Origin: Bedellia somnulentella
Lineage: Eukaryota; Arthropoda; Insecta; Lepidoptera; Bedelliidae
Assembly: GCA_963576735.1 (NCBI GenBank)
Contig: OY755183.1
Location: 16,697,213 to 16,761,212 of the forward strand
DNA length: 64,000 bases
Reading direction: 5' to 3'
The translations under genes and the position numbers were made by a program. Positions 1 to 32,400 of this stretch are shown piece after piece; position 1 is the stretch's first letter, and each line of letters opens with the position of its first letter. The notes below the pieces were generated by a model. That model searched no databases. It was not told the DNA's origin and saw only the letters and a program-made list of their open reading frames with translations.

Positions 1-20054
<20,054 letters not shown>

Positions 20055-20928
20055 GTACTATAATAGTATTTAGTTATGAGTTATAATATGAATGTATTAA
20101 CACATGAAAAAGACAAGTGATAATTGCTTCGAAAAACTATTAAATCAGGGAAGTACAGATTTTTATATAATTGATAACATATTTTATAGCTTGACCGGTA
20201 TAGAAAAGGTACAATATGAAATCTGTAATGACTTTTTTTATTAAGATACATATATATACATGTATATTTGTGAAGATTTAAGTGCTGTAAAAAATGAGTC
20301 ATTTTAAATGACGATTTAATACATTTTACATGATTTGGATAAGTTTTTGTGGTTATAATACACGTTCTAGCAAGTTTAGTCAATTCTACCAAAAAAATTA
20401 CTCTATTTGACTGCTATTTTAATCGAATGTTTTTATAAATCAATACAGAAATATAAGAATGAATTGTGTTTAAGCCCCAAAAATCCATAAATACCTACAA
20501 TAAATATAAAACGCATATTAAATAAATTTAAAAAGCAAATAGTTACTGAAATCTGGTTCTGTTACAAAATATCGAATGCTTATATTAAACGGATGGAGTA
20601 TAGAAAATGTGTCCAATAATAACTAAGTAAGTTATAAAATATTTTACAGCTGATTATTATTTAAAATAATCATATAGTCCTATAAAATACTATTCGTTTT
20701 ATGTATATAATTAAAATCATTGTTCTACATGGTATTATTCTGCTATAGATTAAGTAAAATAAATTTTAAATAAAATGTTTCGCTCTTTTATTACATACAG
20801 CTATCAGAACTTTAGAATATTGACATTAAAATAAAATATGAAAAATTTACTTTGCTATTGAAGTATTTGAACATTTTGTAAAAAAAATATTAAGTTTCTG
20901 AGCTATAGAATATATAGAAATATTCTTT
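20055..20928 (+). other. UCKL1 3' UTR and downstream flank
   Basis: AT-rich, no coding signal. AATAAA motifs occur at about 20523 and 20776, both possible poly(A) signals. The frame at 20081-20392 on the minus strand is a chance opening. Confidence 0.5.
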
Positions 20929-21192
20929 CTTACTAATAAGTAAAGAATAAATAAAGGAAAGAAAAAACAGTAGGAAACGCAAACACTACTAAAACGTGTA
21001 AAAGAAATAAAGGATAGAAGAATTTTGCGCTGGCAGCCATTGACGGTAGCTCAATTGGCAGAGCGTCGGGGCGTATACCCGAGGTTGCGGGTTCGATTCC
21101 CGCCTGTGTTGAAATTTTTCTTTCCTTTATTTATTCTTTATTTATTAGTAATAATCCCCACATGAGGTATTCATTAACAAAAAGATTTAAAA
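20929..21192 (+). mobile_element. tRNA-bearing fold-back element, copy T1
   Basis: Outer arms match: TTACTAATAAGTAAAGAATAAATAAAGG at the left faces CCTTTATTTATTCTTTATTTATTAGTAA at the right. The tRNA-like part (about 21047-21112) reads GGTAGCTCAATTGGCAGAGC, then CGGGGCGTATACCCG, then GCGGGTTCGATTCCCGC; two bases of the 5' acceptor strand are missing. The left arm lacks its tRNA-derived portion. Confidence 0.75.
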
Positions 21193-22010
21193 TATTCTTT
21201 ATTACGTCTTCCTCGTATATTATAATACCAAATTGTTAAAACTGATTTTAATTTCAAATGAAATTTGCAAAATTATTATGACTTTGATTAACAAATTTAA
21301 TTGTAATCATATGTATACTCGTAGCAAAATTGTGTATGTTTAGTTTTAGTTAATTAAAGCGCATTAACATAAATAGACTGACTCGTCTTAGTTGACTCGC
21401 CCCAAAATTTTGTATAAATTAGTCAATAAAAGTGTTTTTTTTCACAGGTTTTTTTAAATATATTTTTTTAGAACTTTGCGATGTTATGCATCTGGGAAAT
21501 AGAAATAGTGTATAATAAACGACTTTATAAACTGCCTTTAAAATTCTATGGGAAAACAAACTTTTTCTTACATCATTACAGTGATCGAAATAATAAGATA
21601 AACGCATTTTTATGTCAGATGCGTTGACGAAATCCATCGATTAAGAGGACTTCAAAGACTAATGTAATATAAAAATAAAGGCAAAATATTTCTTGCTATA
21701 AAATGTAATTATTTAAAAATTTCGTTGCTCTGATTTCGTGTGTATTTGTATCATTTGTACTTGAAAATGAGGTATTTGATAAATCAATCAAAATTTCATT
21801 CTATTTGCCTAGCACATTTGCTGTTACTAGCATAGAAATCTTTAGATGTCGATCGCTAAGTGGTAATAATATTCGAGAAAAGAAACAAAAAGTGTACAAA
21901 TGTATACATATATGTCTATAACATTATTCACTTAACTGTTCTACAGGTGCAAAATTTTATAATCAGTGTGACATGTGCTGCCATTTTCTCCCCTTGATTA
22001 AGAACTATAC
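21193..22010. other. Intergenic stretch, nothing recognised
   Basis: AT-rich DNA between the fold-back element and the palindromes. The minus-strand frame at 21419-21637 has no recognisable features. Confidence 0.4.
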
Positions 22011-22013
22011 ACT

Positions 22014-22152
22014 CACGCCCGATTCCTGAATTGAGTATTCAAGTCGAGAACGAATTAAGTATCGTTTTGTCTCATTCAGTTGTTAAGATTTCAATGCGAC
22101 AGCACGATACTTAAGTTCTTCTCAGCTGGAATACTCAATTCAGAAATCGGGC
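22014..22152. mobile_element. Palindromic MITE
   Basis: Arms of about 59 bp. The left starts ACGCCCGATTCCTGAATTGA, the right ends TCAATTCAGAAATCGGGCGT, and AAGTATCGT faces ACGATACTT inward. Total 139 bp, no coding capacity. Confidence 0.65.
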
Positions 22153-22292
22153 GTCAGACTTACTAAGATATCGCGATAAAAGTACAACTCGAATTGACAG
22201 ATATATACATATGAACGGGCAGCAATATTATTTAATAGCACACATTATTGTTCTAATGTCAAATCAGTATCTTGTCTCTTTCAGTATGTTGT

Positions 22293-22572
22293 CGAGAACG
22301 ATAAATTAGCATACGTACTCTTCTACCCAAATAGACATTTATTTCTGTCTCGCTCGCACACAACGAATATTCGTATTTTCACATTTTGATACATATAGAA
22401 GAGTATTTATATTGGCGCTTTCTAGTCAATGAAACCAACGACAACTACGGAGGTATCGTAATCGTTAAACTTATCAAAAATTGTCAAAATCCGAATATTT
22501 TTTTTGTGCGAGCGAGCGAGATAGAAATAAATTTTAATGGGAGTTAGAAGCGATAAGTATTATCGTTCTTGA
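22293..22572. mobile_element. Palindromic MITE
   Basis: Arms of about 80 bp around a centre of about 120 bp. GAGAACGATAA at the left faces TTATCGTTCTTGAT at the right, and TCTCGCTCGCACACAACGAA faces TTTTTGTGCGAGCGAGCGAG. It follows the previous palindrome by 140 bp but is a different family. Confidence 0.6.
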
Positions 22573-23033
22573 TGTGTGGAGTAGACACTCTGCATCTATT
22601 TTGGATTTCATAATTGGTCTGACTACTTAGTTGTATTATATTCAACGTATTCGATATTTCTCAATCGATTAAGATTAATTTAATAATTGTATTGTTGTAA
22701 CTACTCTTAAGTATTAGATATATGTAAAAAGTATTGGCACTGACTTAATAAGCTGCATATAATCCTATATAAAATATATGCAATCGAAAATTATTAGATT
22801 ATGAATTATCTTTATAGGACGTTTTGTGAACTTTTATTTATTAAGCGCTTTTAGGTGCACAACCTTTTGTAGCTTTAAGTTATTTTATTTCAGTAAAAAA
22901 ATATGAAATTTACTCGGACTTTTATTTGTTTATTAATACCATAGATAAAACTGTTAGTAGTACACAAAAATCTATTAACAGAGACCGAACCGAAATAATT
23001 TACTTATTGCTTAAATCAGATAGTTCATCCTTT

Positions 23034-23293
23034 GTATATAGCTGTGTAGTGTCGGCTTAGAGTAGCACTACCCCATTTCTTCCGGTGGGTGTACGTAAGA
23101 GGCGACTAACGGTATTGGGGCTATTAAGGGATTTTTGGGCGATGCGGTTGGAGACCCATCACCAACAACCTTTATCTCACCATCTTTTCCCCACTCAACT
23201 TTCCAAAAGTGGCTGAGGAATTTCTAATTTCTGAGCTCTGGCTACCCCTTCTAGGGATTTATTGCCGTGAGTATATGTATGTATGTATGTAAT
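23034..23293 (+). repeat. SINE-A copy, full length, with target duplication
   Basis: Complete copy from GTATATAGCTGTGTAGTGTC to a (GTAT)n tail. The 11-bp direct repeat GTTCATCCTTT lies at 23023-23033 and 23294-23304. It therefore defines the element's true ends and shows insertion by a target-primed mechanism. Confidence 0.88.
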
Positions 23294-23304
23294 GTTCATC
23301 CTTT

Positions 23305-23600
23305 ATTATTATAAAGAAGAAATATTTGTTTGTGAGTTTGTCTGTCTGTATTGTATATAGGTTCCGGAACCGCTCAACCGATGAAACATCTTTCAGCAAT
23401 GGATAGAAAGAAAAACCTTCAGTAAAAACAAAGGGTATACATCGTTACGCTAAATAAAGAGGTGTTTTTGAGGGGCTTCAGTGACGATAACCGGGGGAGG
23501 GAAAGGGGAGGATGCAATGTGGGTAGGCTTAGCATATATGGTGTAACAAAGGGGGAGAGGGGGGTTACAACCCAAAAAGGGAGGTAAAATATCTTATCTT
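23305..23600. repeat. Unclassified repeat remnant
   Basis: Begins TTATTATAAAGAAGAAATAT, with TTTGTTTGTGAGTTTGTCTG and CCGCTCAACCGATGAAA, a pattern seen at the 5' ends of many lepidopteran Helitron-type repeats, then a GGGG-rich part. No matching end was found. Low certainty. Confidence 0.3.
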
Positions 23601-23604
23601 ATTT

Positions 23605-23972
23605 ACATACATAACATACATAAACGTTCACGCCGTTTATCCCCGAAGGGGTTGGCAGAGGTACCAATACTCCTGAACTCACATGGCAAGCGCCATCTAG
23701 TTTCCAGAGAAGGTACCCACGTTTTGCTTAGACAGTGTACTCACGTGATAGGGGGCAGGCCTATCGCCGTTTTGTACGAATACACTGTCACATGACTAAG
23801 TACAACTCAGCCATGTGGGTTTCCTCACGACGTTTTCCCTCACCGTTAGCAACCATGATAAATTAACCACACATATGACTTTAGAAAAGACAAATTGGTG
23901 TAGGCCCGTCCCAGGATTGGACGCCCTTCTGTTTTTCGGGCGGGTGTTCTACCCACTGGACTATCATGTCGT
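23605..23972 (-). repeat. SINE-B, near full length
   Basis: Longest clear copy. Reversed, it runs from the tRNA-like head (TAGTCCAGTGGGTAGAACAC near 23965-23945, B-box-like GTCCAATCC) through AACCACATGGCTGAG.. and CACGTGAGTACACTGTC to CCCCTTCGGGGATAAACG and the TTATG tail at the left end. Confidence 0.82.
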
Positions 23973-24667
23973 TCTTATTTAATATATAACTAATAATACT
24001 ATCCATACTAATATTATAAATGGGAAAGTGAGTTTGTTTGTTTGTTTGTTTGTTCCGCTTTCACGCCGTAAATGCTGAACCGATTGCTTTGAAATTTTTC
24101 AGACGTGTAGTTAGAAGTCTAAATTAAATAATAGGGTACTTTTTATCCCGGAAAAAATATGTTCCCATGGGAAATCAAAAATATTGTTTGCTTACTAAAT
24201 GCATTGGAGATGGCGCTGTGTATCGTTTAAAACAACGTAAAATATTGTAAACTAATATAAAAATCAAAATTTAAAAGCTTAATGGTACGGTAATGGATCC
24301 CGAAAATAAGGAACTCCCGAGGGATGATGTACTATTTTTTCATCGTATACATTTTTTTTTACATCTACTTATATTGCAAACGAATATTAACATGTACATT
24401 TAGAAGCTAAATGAAACGACGACGATTCCTTGAAACTAAGGAATCCGCAAGAGTTCTCATAGGAACATCAAAAAACCTTAACTCATATATGGCTCAAAAT
24501 AATGCAGCGATTATTTTTATCATCGATGGAATTCACATCAGACACTTTGTTAATGTTCATTTTGGAAAGATGAAGGGGTTTCATCAATTTAAATGACAAA
24601 TTTGTTTATCAATAGTAAGACTAATATGAAATAAAGCGTAATAAAAATTTGACACCGCCCCGGTAAC

Positions 24668-24757
24668 GTCTCCGTGGCGTAGCGGTATAACTAACTACTA
24701 TGAATATTTAATTAGAACTATTATGAATCAATCGTCCCGGGTTCGTATCTCAGGTAA
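24668..24757 (+). repeat. tRNA-like sequence inside the Helitron
   Basis: TCCGTGGCGTAGCGGTATAA resembles a D-arm/A-box, and CCCGGGTTCGTATCTC about 60 bases later a T-arm/B-box. The part between is AT-rich and not a proper anticodon arm, so it is a decayed tRNA or SINE head, not a gene. Confidence 0.4.
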
Positions 24758-25195
24758 TCAAGCTTTTTGTAAAAAAATGTTTTGTTAGCTTAAAATAACA
24801 CTATATATAATAATAACAAGCACTATCCCTTCAATTTAGCGATTGTTTTGGAAGGAGATCCACCACTAATCATCCCTATATTGCCGAGCAATCGCTGCAA
24901 GCTCTCCCACTATCACCAACGGTCAGTGTAGGGGGCAGCACCGGGCCGTCGCCGCAGCGCCAAACTACTATCCGTATCTGTACTTACTAAAGATATTCTC
25001 ATTTCTGAACATAAAAACTTGGTATATTTGTTTCATGATTCTTATGAACAATTAAAAAGGAATTTTTGGAACTCAACCCCTAACGGGTTGATATAGCAAA
25101 TGAAAGTTAATATAGAGTTTTTATACATTTTATAATAAAACTTGGTGCGATTGAATTTATGAAATCCATCTATCAATCATTCATGAATATATGCT

Positions 25196-25405
25196 AACAA
25201 CCATAAATTCCATAAAAGGGTAGCCATGGCTTCGGAGATTCTTCATCCAATTTTGGAAATATATTGATAAAAGATAGGTTAATAAAGGTTGTTAGTGATG
25301 GGTCACAAACTGCATCGCCCAACAATCACTTAAAAAGCCTCAATGTCCTTTATGTCATTTACAACGCCCGCGGGATTATAAATATAAAAAACAGAAGTTG
25401 AGATA
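25196..25405 (-). repeat. SINE-A copy, diverged, nested in the Helitron
   Basis: Recognisable by ACCATAAATTCCATAAAAGG, then GATGGGTCACAAACTGCATCGCCC and CACTTAAAAAGCC. The head end is lost. Divergence is greater than in most copies, so this insertion is old. Confidence 0.6.
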
Positions 25406-25486
25406 GTGTTTCGGTATTTTGGTATTATGTAAACTGGATGCAAAAAATGAAGTCCACGCGGACGAAGTCGCGGGGCAAAAAGCTAG

Positions 25487-26484
25487 TTATAATATAACTT
25501 AAGATAACTTTATTTTTCTGATCTCAGTACATTTTGTGCTGAGAATTCAGCTTATTTGTATAAAGAAGAGATAAATAAAGGCTTTGATTACCCTCCTTTG
25601 CTTATACATTCTGTATAGTACACCAAGATGACGGCTGTACAAGACCTATCGTTGCGTAACGGATAACTTTTAACTAAATTCCCTGTAAGTCTCAATTTGT
25701 TTTACAAAGAAAAAAAATTGGGCCCTCGATCCAGATGCACATGCGACCTTTGTCCAGCAGTGGGCGTCTTTTGACTGATGATTGTAAGATTTATCATACT
25801 ATGTATGAAAAAACTCACGAATAGGTGTTTTGTGAGTAAAACTATTTAAATGTAAAAATGAAACAATAAGGCACTCATTTAAATATAATTGTCAAACAAC
25901 ATAATATTGTTTTAAAAATAAGCAAAACAAAAATACAATCGTGGAAATTCTCAACATTTTATTCTATTCACAATTATCTAAATATCTTAGAAAAATAATG
26001 TCCAAATGTTCAGATTTTGATGAAGTTGTGACCTCACTTTGCTGATGTTGATTCTTTCTGTGGAAATAAATTTGTGGCTTTAATAATAATATTATCTCAT
26101 TCAGGTTCTTCATATATTGATTGGAACTGAAGACGGAGTGAAAGTTACAATTTAAATATGGTTTACGTTTGTAATGATCGAGTTTCATACTTAAGTGAAA
26201 ACAATACATATTTATTTCTCTGTTACCCCTTCGTAATAAATTTACTTTCATACTTTCCTATCTCTCAAAAATCATTGTTTTGGTTATGTCCACATTCAAC
26301 CTCATTGCCTTTTTTCAAAGATGTACTTGTAATTGTCTCTTGCAACTCTTTCACTGATGATGCAAGTAATACTTGATAGCCACTTTTGCATAATAGGCAT
26401 TGTACGATGAATCCGTTCATTCTCAATTTGTAGACTTTACCTTGACAAGAATCAAGTATTAAGCAAAAATAAAGAAAAATTATC
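25487..26484. other. 3' flank of the xylose-isomerase-like gene
   Basis: No gene recognised. 25730-25800 (GTCCAGCAGTGGGCGTCTTT..GACTGATGAT) looks like the 3' end of an RTE-type LINE. Minus-strand sequence 26446-26270 stays open for 57 codons just after the gene's stop and contains CLLC and CGH, but it would need an intron of about 40 bp to join and is left as probable 3' UTR. Confidence 0.4.
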
Positions 26485-29400
26485 TTACTTGTAACATTCC
26501 TCTAATTCGTCCATAGAGATATCGCTACCCAACAGACGTGAGCCGTAGCCAGACTGGTATGAAGAATACTTTTGCTGAAATAAAACGCTTGTTAAACTTT
26601 AGGAAAATATGTATTATGTGGAACACGTTTTGTGAGACTGAAAAAATAATCTTATGTGTTTTAGCAGAAATCTAAAATGCAGTAGTGGATCCAAGCCCAG
26701 AAAAGAGTTATAGGTAATCACACAAAAATGGTACAAGTCCCAGTTGGATAACAAACTCGCTGAAGTGATAAACCACGAAAGATTTCAATTTTGGATTTCG
26801 CGCATCGGGAAAATATATACATCAAATGAGTCCCAAGTCGAATAGAGTTATGAGCATGCCCATATTTCTCATATGTGTGGATCCATGCAAAATCGCTAGA
26901 AGATGATGAAAGTTAGATGGATAGGAAAGGGAAATTTTATATATATATACTCGTATATGTATGGTTTCCTGGATATCTAGCGATTTAACTAAATTGTATC
27001 TTTAGTTCACATGCTTGCGTACTGTATTCACCGCTTCCAAAACCGCTTTAATTTCATAAAACTATTGTTTTTACCTGAATTTGCTTCGAGAAAATTTGCT
27101 CCGTGATAATATTCGCAGCAACTCTCAACCCTTTCGCAGCCGCGTCTATATATTTGGCGTAGGTCACTATGAGGTCTCGCAGATCTGTGCTATCGCAGTG
27201 AGGGGTTAACTTCAAATTTATTCCACCTATAGGACAGGTGTTCTGAAAAAAGTATTTTTAAACTACACAAGTCTCTATCTGTAAGTGAACATTCCAATAG
27301 TTGCAGTGGTTCCATTGATTAGAGCGTTCGTCTTACAACACAGAAGCCTCTGTTGTCCCAGATTCATTAAAATACATACATACATACTTATACTCACGGC
27401 TATAAATCCCTAGATGGGGTAACCAGAGCTAAGAAATTAAAAATTCCTCAGCCACTTTTGGAAAATTGAGTGGGGAAAAAATGGTTAAACAAAGGTTGTT
27501 GGTGATGGGTCTCCAACCGCATCGCCCAAAAATCCCTTAAAGCCCCAATGCCGATAGTCGCCTCTTACGTACACCCACCGCAAGAAATGGGGTAGTGCTA
27601 CTCTAAGCCGACACTACACAGCACCATTAAATATTTCAGGTCAAATCACTTGATTATTCTAAAATTATGACGATGCCAGGTTTCGTGTTCTTCGTTCCGG
27701 CCCTTGATTCTGTAACTTTTAAGACCGTCGATTTTGTCGCAAATTACAAAAAGTCGCTGTCGATGTCAGAAATGTGTATAAATTTTGACAAAACAATTTG
27801 CGAGAATTTTGCAAGAGATCAAGGGTTAAAAAATTTATACATACATACATATACTCACGCAATTATTTTCGATTGAGGGAGGCACAGACTATTGATCGCC
27901 ACCTTGTACGATCTGGGTATACCTATCTTGTTTCGTTTACATCCATCAATTAAAAAAATCATCTGTCATAACATAAATTTTGAGGTACAGGTAACTCCGC
28001 TACATTCCCTTTTAAGATTAAAGTATGTAAGAAAATAATAATTTATCGATTATGTGTTTTCAATACCTGATCTAACATGTTTTTCATCAGAAGACAAAGA
28101 GTTTGGCAGTTCAACAGTTTGTTGTCTTGCACAAGAAACACTCCTCCAAGCATGTTATATCTGAAATAAAACGGGTTCTGAAAATTACAGTAACCAAATT
28201 TGTAAGGCCTCCCACAAGCTAAAAAGTAGTAGGAAGCTGATGTATCAAGGAAGCGCAGGAATGCTGCTTGTAAAAATTTAAAGGGAGGCCCTATCTCCTT
28301 CATGATGCACTTTGCCTTGTACGCTTAGATAAGAAATAAAAGTAAGCCTATCACTGTTTCTAAATAACACAATGTCTCACTTCGTAGTTTAACCTTAGTC
28401 TGGCGGGTTTGCGTCCCGACGGGGGCCGAAAGAGCGGCAAATATTAAAATCTTATTATGCCTTTTAAAATAAAACGTAGTGCGAAACTGCGAATGGCATC
28501 TCATAATTTTAAGGGTTACCCTCTTAGCTGTCTTCCCCATTCATGAGAAAAACCATATCGATGCAAAGTTTAGGTCAAATGTTTAGTAAAATTATAGGGT
28601 ATTACTACTGCGCTTATCCTTTCTTTATATTCCTTACCAACCGGTTCTGAAACTACAAATTATCACGTGACGTTTCATCACCTTAATTCTAGAGTCCACT
28701 TAGCCAGAACAGTGAATTCAAAATATGTCTGGCCTATCTCCGCTTTGACGAAAACACTGTATGCCCAGTATAACTCATTCATTTGAATTTCCTCATGATG
28801 TTTTCCCTCACCGTTAACAACAAAGACTAATAAATAACATAAATAGTCTGCCTATTAGTTTCGTATTTTTAAGATAAATACTCACACATGAGCCATGGAT
28901 GTTTGATGACCAGGAGGACAACAAACTTTAAAATTACGATCTAGATTGTTCTGTTTCAAGAAAAACAAACAACTTGTTATGTCCCACATATATCTCCTAT
29001 CATATTCATGTTCTTCCCGAAAAGTGTTGTAATTAAATCCATAATCAGGATAATAAGGCATTATTAAAAATTGGCAGCGATAGTTCAACTGATCTTTGTA
29101 TTCTGAAGTCAACTTTAGCATTTTCGCGAAAAGTTTCATTTCCCGCGCAACATCAGTTTTAAAGATGGCGTCGAAACGTTCACGGTGTGGCCAGATCAAA
29201 AAACACTCGCAGTTCAGCCGCTGTGAAACTTCGAGACACTTTTTTATTTGTGTCGCAGCTTTTACAAAGTTGAGGGCGTCTGGACTTGTCATCGCACCTG
29301 AAGCGTATCTGGAAAGAAATGTTTTTTGTTAGAACTCTCGAAAGTTAAGGTAGTTAGTTTGGGCAGCCATCTTAACTCAGTGTTATGAATTAAATAATGA

Positions 29401-32400
29401 AAAACAGATACCCAAAGTCTTTTTATATAGCAGCAGTTAAGTAAATAACAACAGAAAAAGTATCTTTCGTGATGGATTACCAACCGAACCTCCCAGCAAT
29501 CACTTGAAAGCACCGGAACCCTTAATAGCCTTATATGGCATCGGCGCCGCGCGAAGAGACGGTGTAGTGATATTCTCGGATTTCTATTACACTTTTTTTA
29601 GAAACTATAGCTATCAACAATCAGAACACTCAGCTCTGATGTCACATATTTATAAAGATAAATGTTGCCGTTTTGCCACTTCCCCTCTCCCAAATTATAA
29701 GGTGGTGTTAGGGTTGTTGATTCCAATGCTCTGGTCTGGTTACTCCTTTTTGCAACTGCAACCCTATAACTTATCCTTCGTTTGCTTATTTATAAGACGA
29801 TTAAATATATGAAGAATAATATAATTTAAGTACGAGTATCAGCCGTGCCGTGCCGTGCCGTGCTGTGTAGTGCCGGCTTAGAATGTCGCTACCCCTTTCT
29901 ACCCACGGGAATTGTAAGAGGCGACTAAGGGTATTGGGGCTTTTTATTGGATTTTTGGGCGATGCGGTTGGAGACCCATCACCAAAAACCTTTATTCTTA
30001 CCATCTTTTCCCCACTCAACTTCCAAAAGTGGCTGAGGTATTTATAATTCCTTAGCTCTGGTTACCCCTTCTAGGGAAATATAGCCGTGAGTATATGTAT
30101 GTATGTATCAGCGAAAGGTAACGTTACACAAAAAAAGATTGGCCACGTGACGCGGAAGGATTAATCTAAAGTAGCGATAGATATTTTAAAAGGCCGTCAG
30201 TCTAAAGAAAGATGAACAAAATAGGATGCATGATAAAGTTGGAGGGCAGCTAGAGAGGTTTCTTATACTTTTTTGTGAAATCGGGAATATGAATAACTTT
30301 TTTTATTTATAACATAACATAAACGTTCACGCCGTTTATCCCCGAAGGGGTTGGCAGAGGTACCAATACTTCTGAACTCACATGGCAGCTCCATCTAGTG
30401 TCCAGGGAAGGTACCCACGTTTTGCTTAGACAGTGTACTCACGTGATATGGGGCAGGTTTTATTCATATATTATATACACTAATATGCTTACGGCCCAAA
30501 TACTTCATCGGCTTTGGTTTCTGGAAGTTGGGTGGGTGACTCAAGCCACAGCCACTGCCAAACCCTTTTACGAAACCCGTGGGAAGAAATGGGTTACCAA
30601 TATCCAACCCAACATTACACAGTATTTTAAATACCTTGAACACGAATGCAAATCCGGCGCAATCCACATAGGTTTCACATGAGTTCTTTGTACATTCTCT
30701 GCAATAAAGTCGCATATTTCCTGCCAATTATTCTTATTATCCTCAAAGTTCTCGGTGTAAGGGACTAGATCTGAGTCGAATGCTGTCCAATACTTCAAGC
30801 CTAGTTTAACGCAGAAGTCAAAACACGCTTTGATACAACGCTTGTAGTTGTCGAGGCTGTCTGTCTTGTCGTTCCATGGGCGGATGAAAGTTGGGTTGCC
30901 GTATTGGTCTGCACCTGTAGAGGGATTAAACAATTGGTAAATTAACTAATACTTTTTCTTCTCCATAAATAGTTCAATCTGTATTCAAAACATACCTGTC
31001 TATACAAACAGCTATCAATACCAAAAAGGGGTAAGTAGCCAGCGCTTAGGGATTGGAAATTCCTCGGCCAAATAAGGGTTTGGTTTTTGCCATTAGATTT
31101 ATGCATACATACAAATACTGACGGCCATAAATCCCAGAAAGGGGTAGCCAGAACTAAGGAATTGCAAATACCTCAGCCACTTTATGATGTCAAGTAGGGA
31201 AAAGATCGTAAAATAAAGGATTGCCCAAAGATCCATTACAAAGCCCCAATACCCTTAGTCGCCACGTACGTAGTGCTATTCTAAGCCGATATGTGCATAC
31301 ATACATATACTGACGGCTATAAATCCCAGAAATGGGTAGCTAGAGCTTAAGAGCTAGAAACTCTTCAGCCACATTTGGAAAGGGATAGGGGAGAAGATGG
31401 TAGAAATAAAGTATCATTGGTGATGGGTCTCCAACCGCATCGCCCAAAAACCACATTCAAAGCATCATATTCTTAGTCGCCTCTTACGACACCCGCAGGT
31501 AGAAGGGGTAGTGACATTCTAAGCCGGCACTACACGGCAACTTTTAGACTAATGAAATTCTAAACTTGATTACCAAATTTTTTAGAACCCCTGTTAAGCC
31601 TTAATGAACCTCACCATTTCTCCGGAACTCCGTTAGGGAAACTGAAAACTTCAGCCAGTCTTCCATAGTTTTGTTGTTGATTCTCTCAGAAGCATTATAA
31701 TACCGATATTTAGCTGTATCGGTCACGCTACTCATATTGCTGTATTCTACTTTTTCGATATCTGGAATATGGAATAAAACATCAAGTATTTTTTTAATAC
31801 ATGTTGTTTTAGTTTTTATTATTCTTGCTTATGGACGGACTTTAAAATAGTTCATAAATATTTTAAAAAAAAATATTTCCTGCCATCTTTACGGTGCAAC
31901 GGTTAGAGCCATTGGCTGTTGATCTATCTCGAGTTCGATTACCGTGGAGAACTATAATTAATGTATGTGTTATCTTAGTTTGGGAAGGTTATTTAAAGAA
32001 AGAAAGAAATACAGTATTTCCTCTTAATGTTTAAAACTGTGCAGAAAACAAATTTTTCTTTCTTTCTATTCACCATTTTAGACTCAAGAAATTGCAATAT
32101 AAACATAATATATACATATAAACATAAACGTTCACGCTGTTGATCCCCGAAGGGGTTGGCAGAGGTACCAATACTTCTGAACTCACATGGCAGCGCCATC
32201 TAGTGTCCAGAGAAGGTACCCACGTTTTGCTTAGACAGTGTACTCACGTGATAGGGGGCAGGTCTATCGCCGTTTTGTACGAATACACTGTCACATGACT
32301 AAGTACAACTCAGCCATGTGGGTTTCCTCAGGATGTTTACCCTCACCGTTAACAACCATGATAAATTAACCACACATATGACTTTAGAAAAGACAAATTG

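Larger units (their letters stand above)
24002..25486 (+). mobile_element. Non-autonomous Helitron, lepidopteran type
   Basis: Starts TCCATACTAATATTATAAA with GTTTGTTTGTTTGTTTGTTC following, and ends GCGGACGAAGTCGCGGGGC..CTAG, flanked by A on the left and T on the right as Helitrons require. The small hairpin GCGGACGAAGTCGC precedes the CTAG end. It carries no Rep/helicase gene. It contains a diverged SINE-A (25196-25405) and a tRNA-like stretch (24668-24757). Confidence 0.75.

Noticed and set aside
21047..21112. Functional tRNA genes at the six cloverleaf sites
   Set aside because: They lie in mobile elements, lack U33, vary in the anticodon loop (GCGTATA, GCGCATA) and some have broken acceptor stems.
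26270..26446. Extra C-terminal exon of the xylose-isomerase-like gene
   Set aside because: It would need an intron of about 40 bp and a weak acceptor; the stop at 26485 gives the expected C-terminal length.
29096..29332. Plus-strand frame over exon 4 of the xylose-isomerase-like gene
   Set aside because: Shadow of the coding exon on the other strand.
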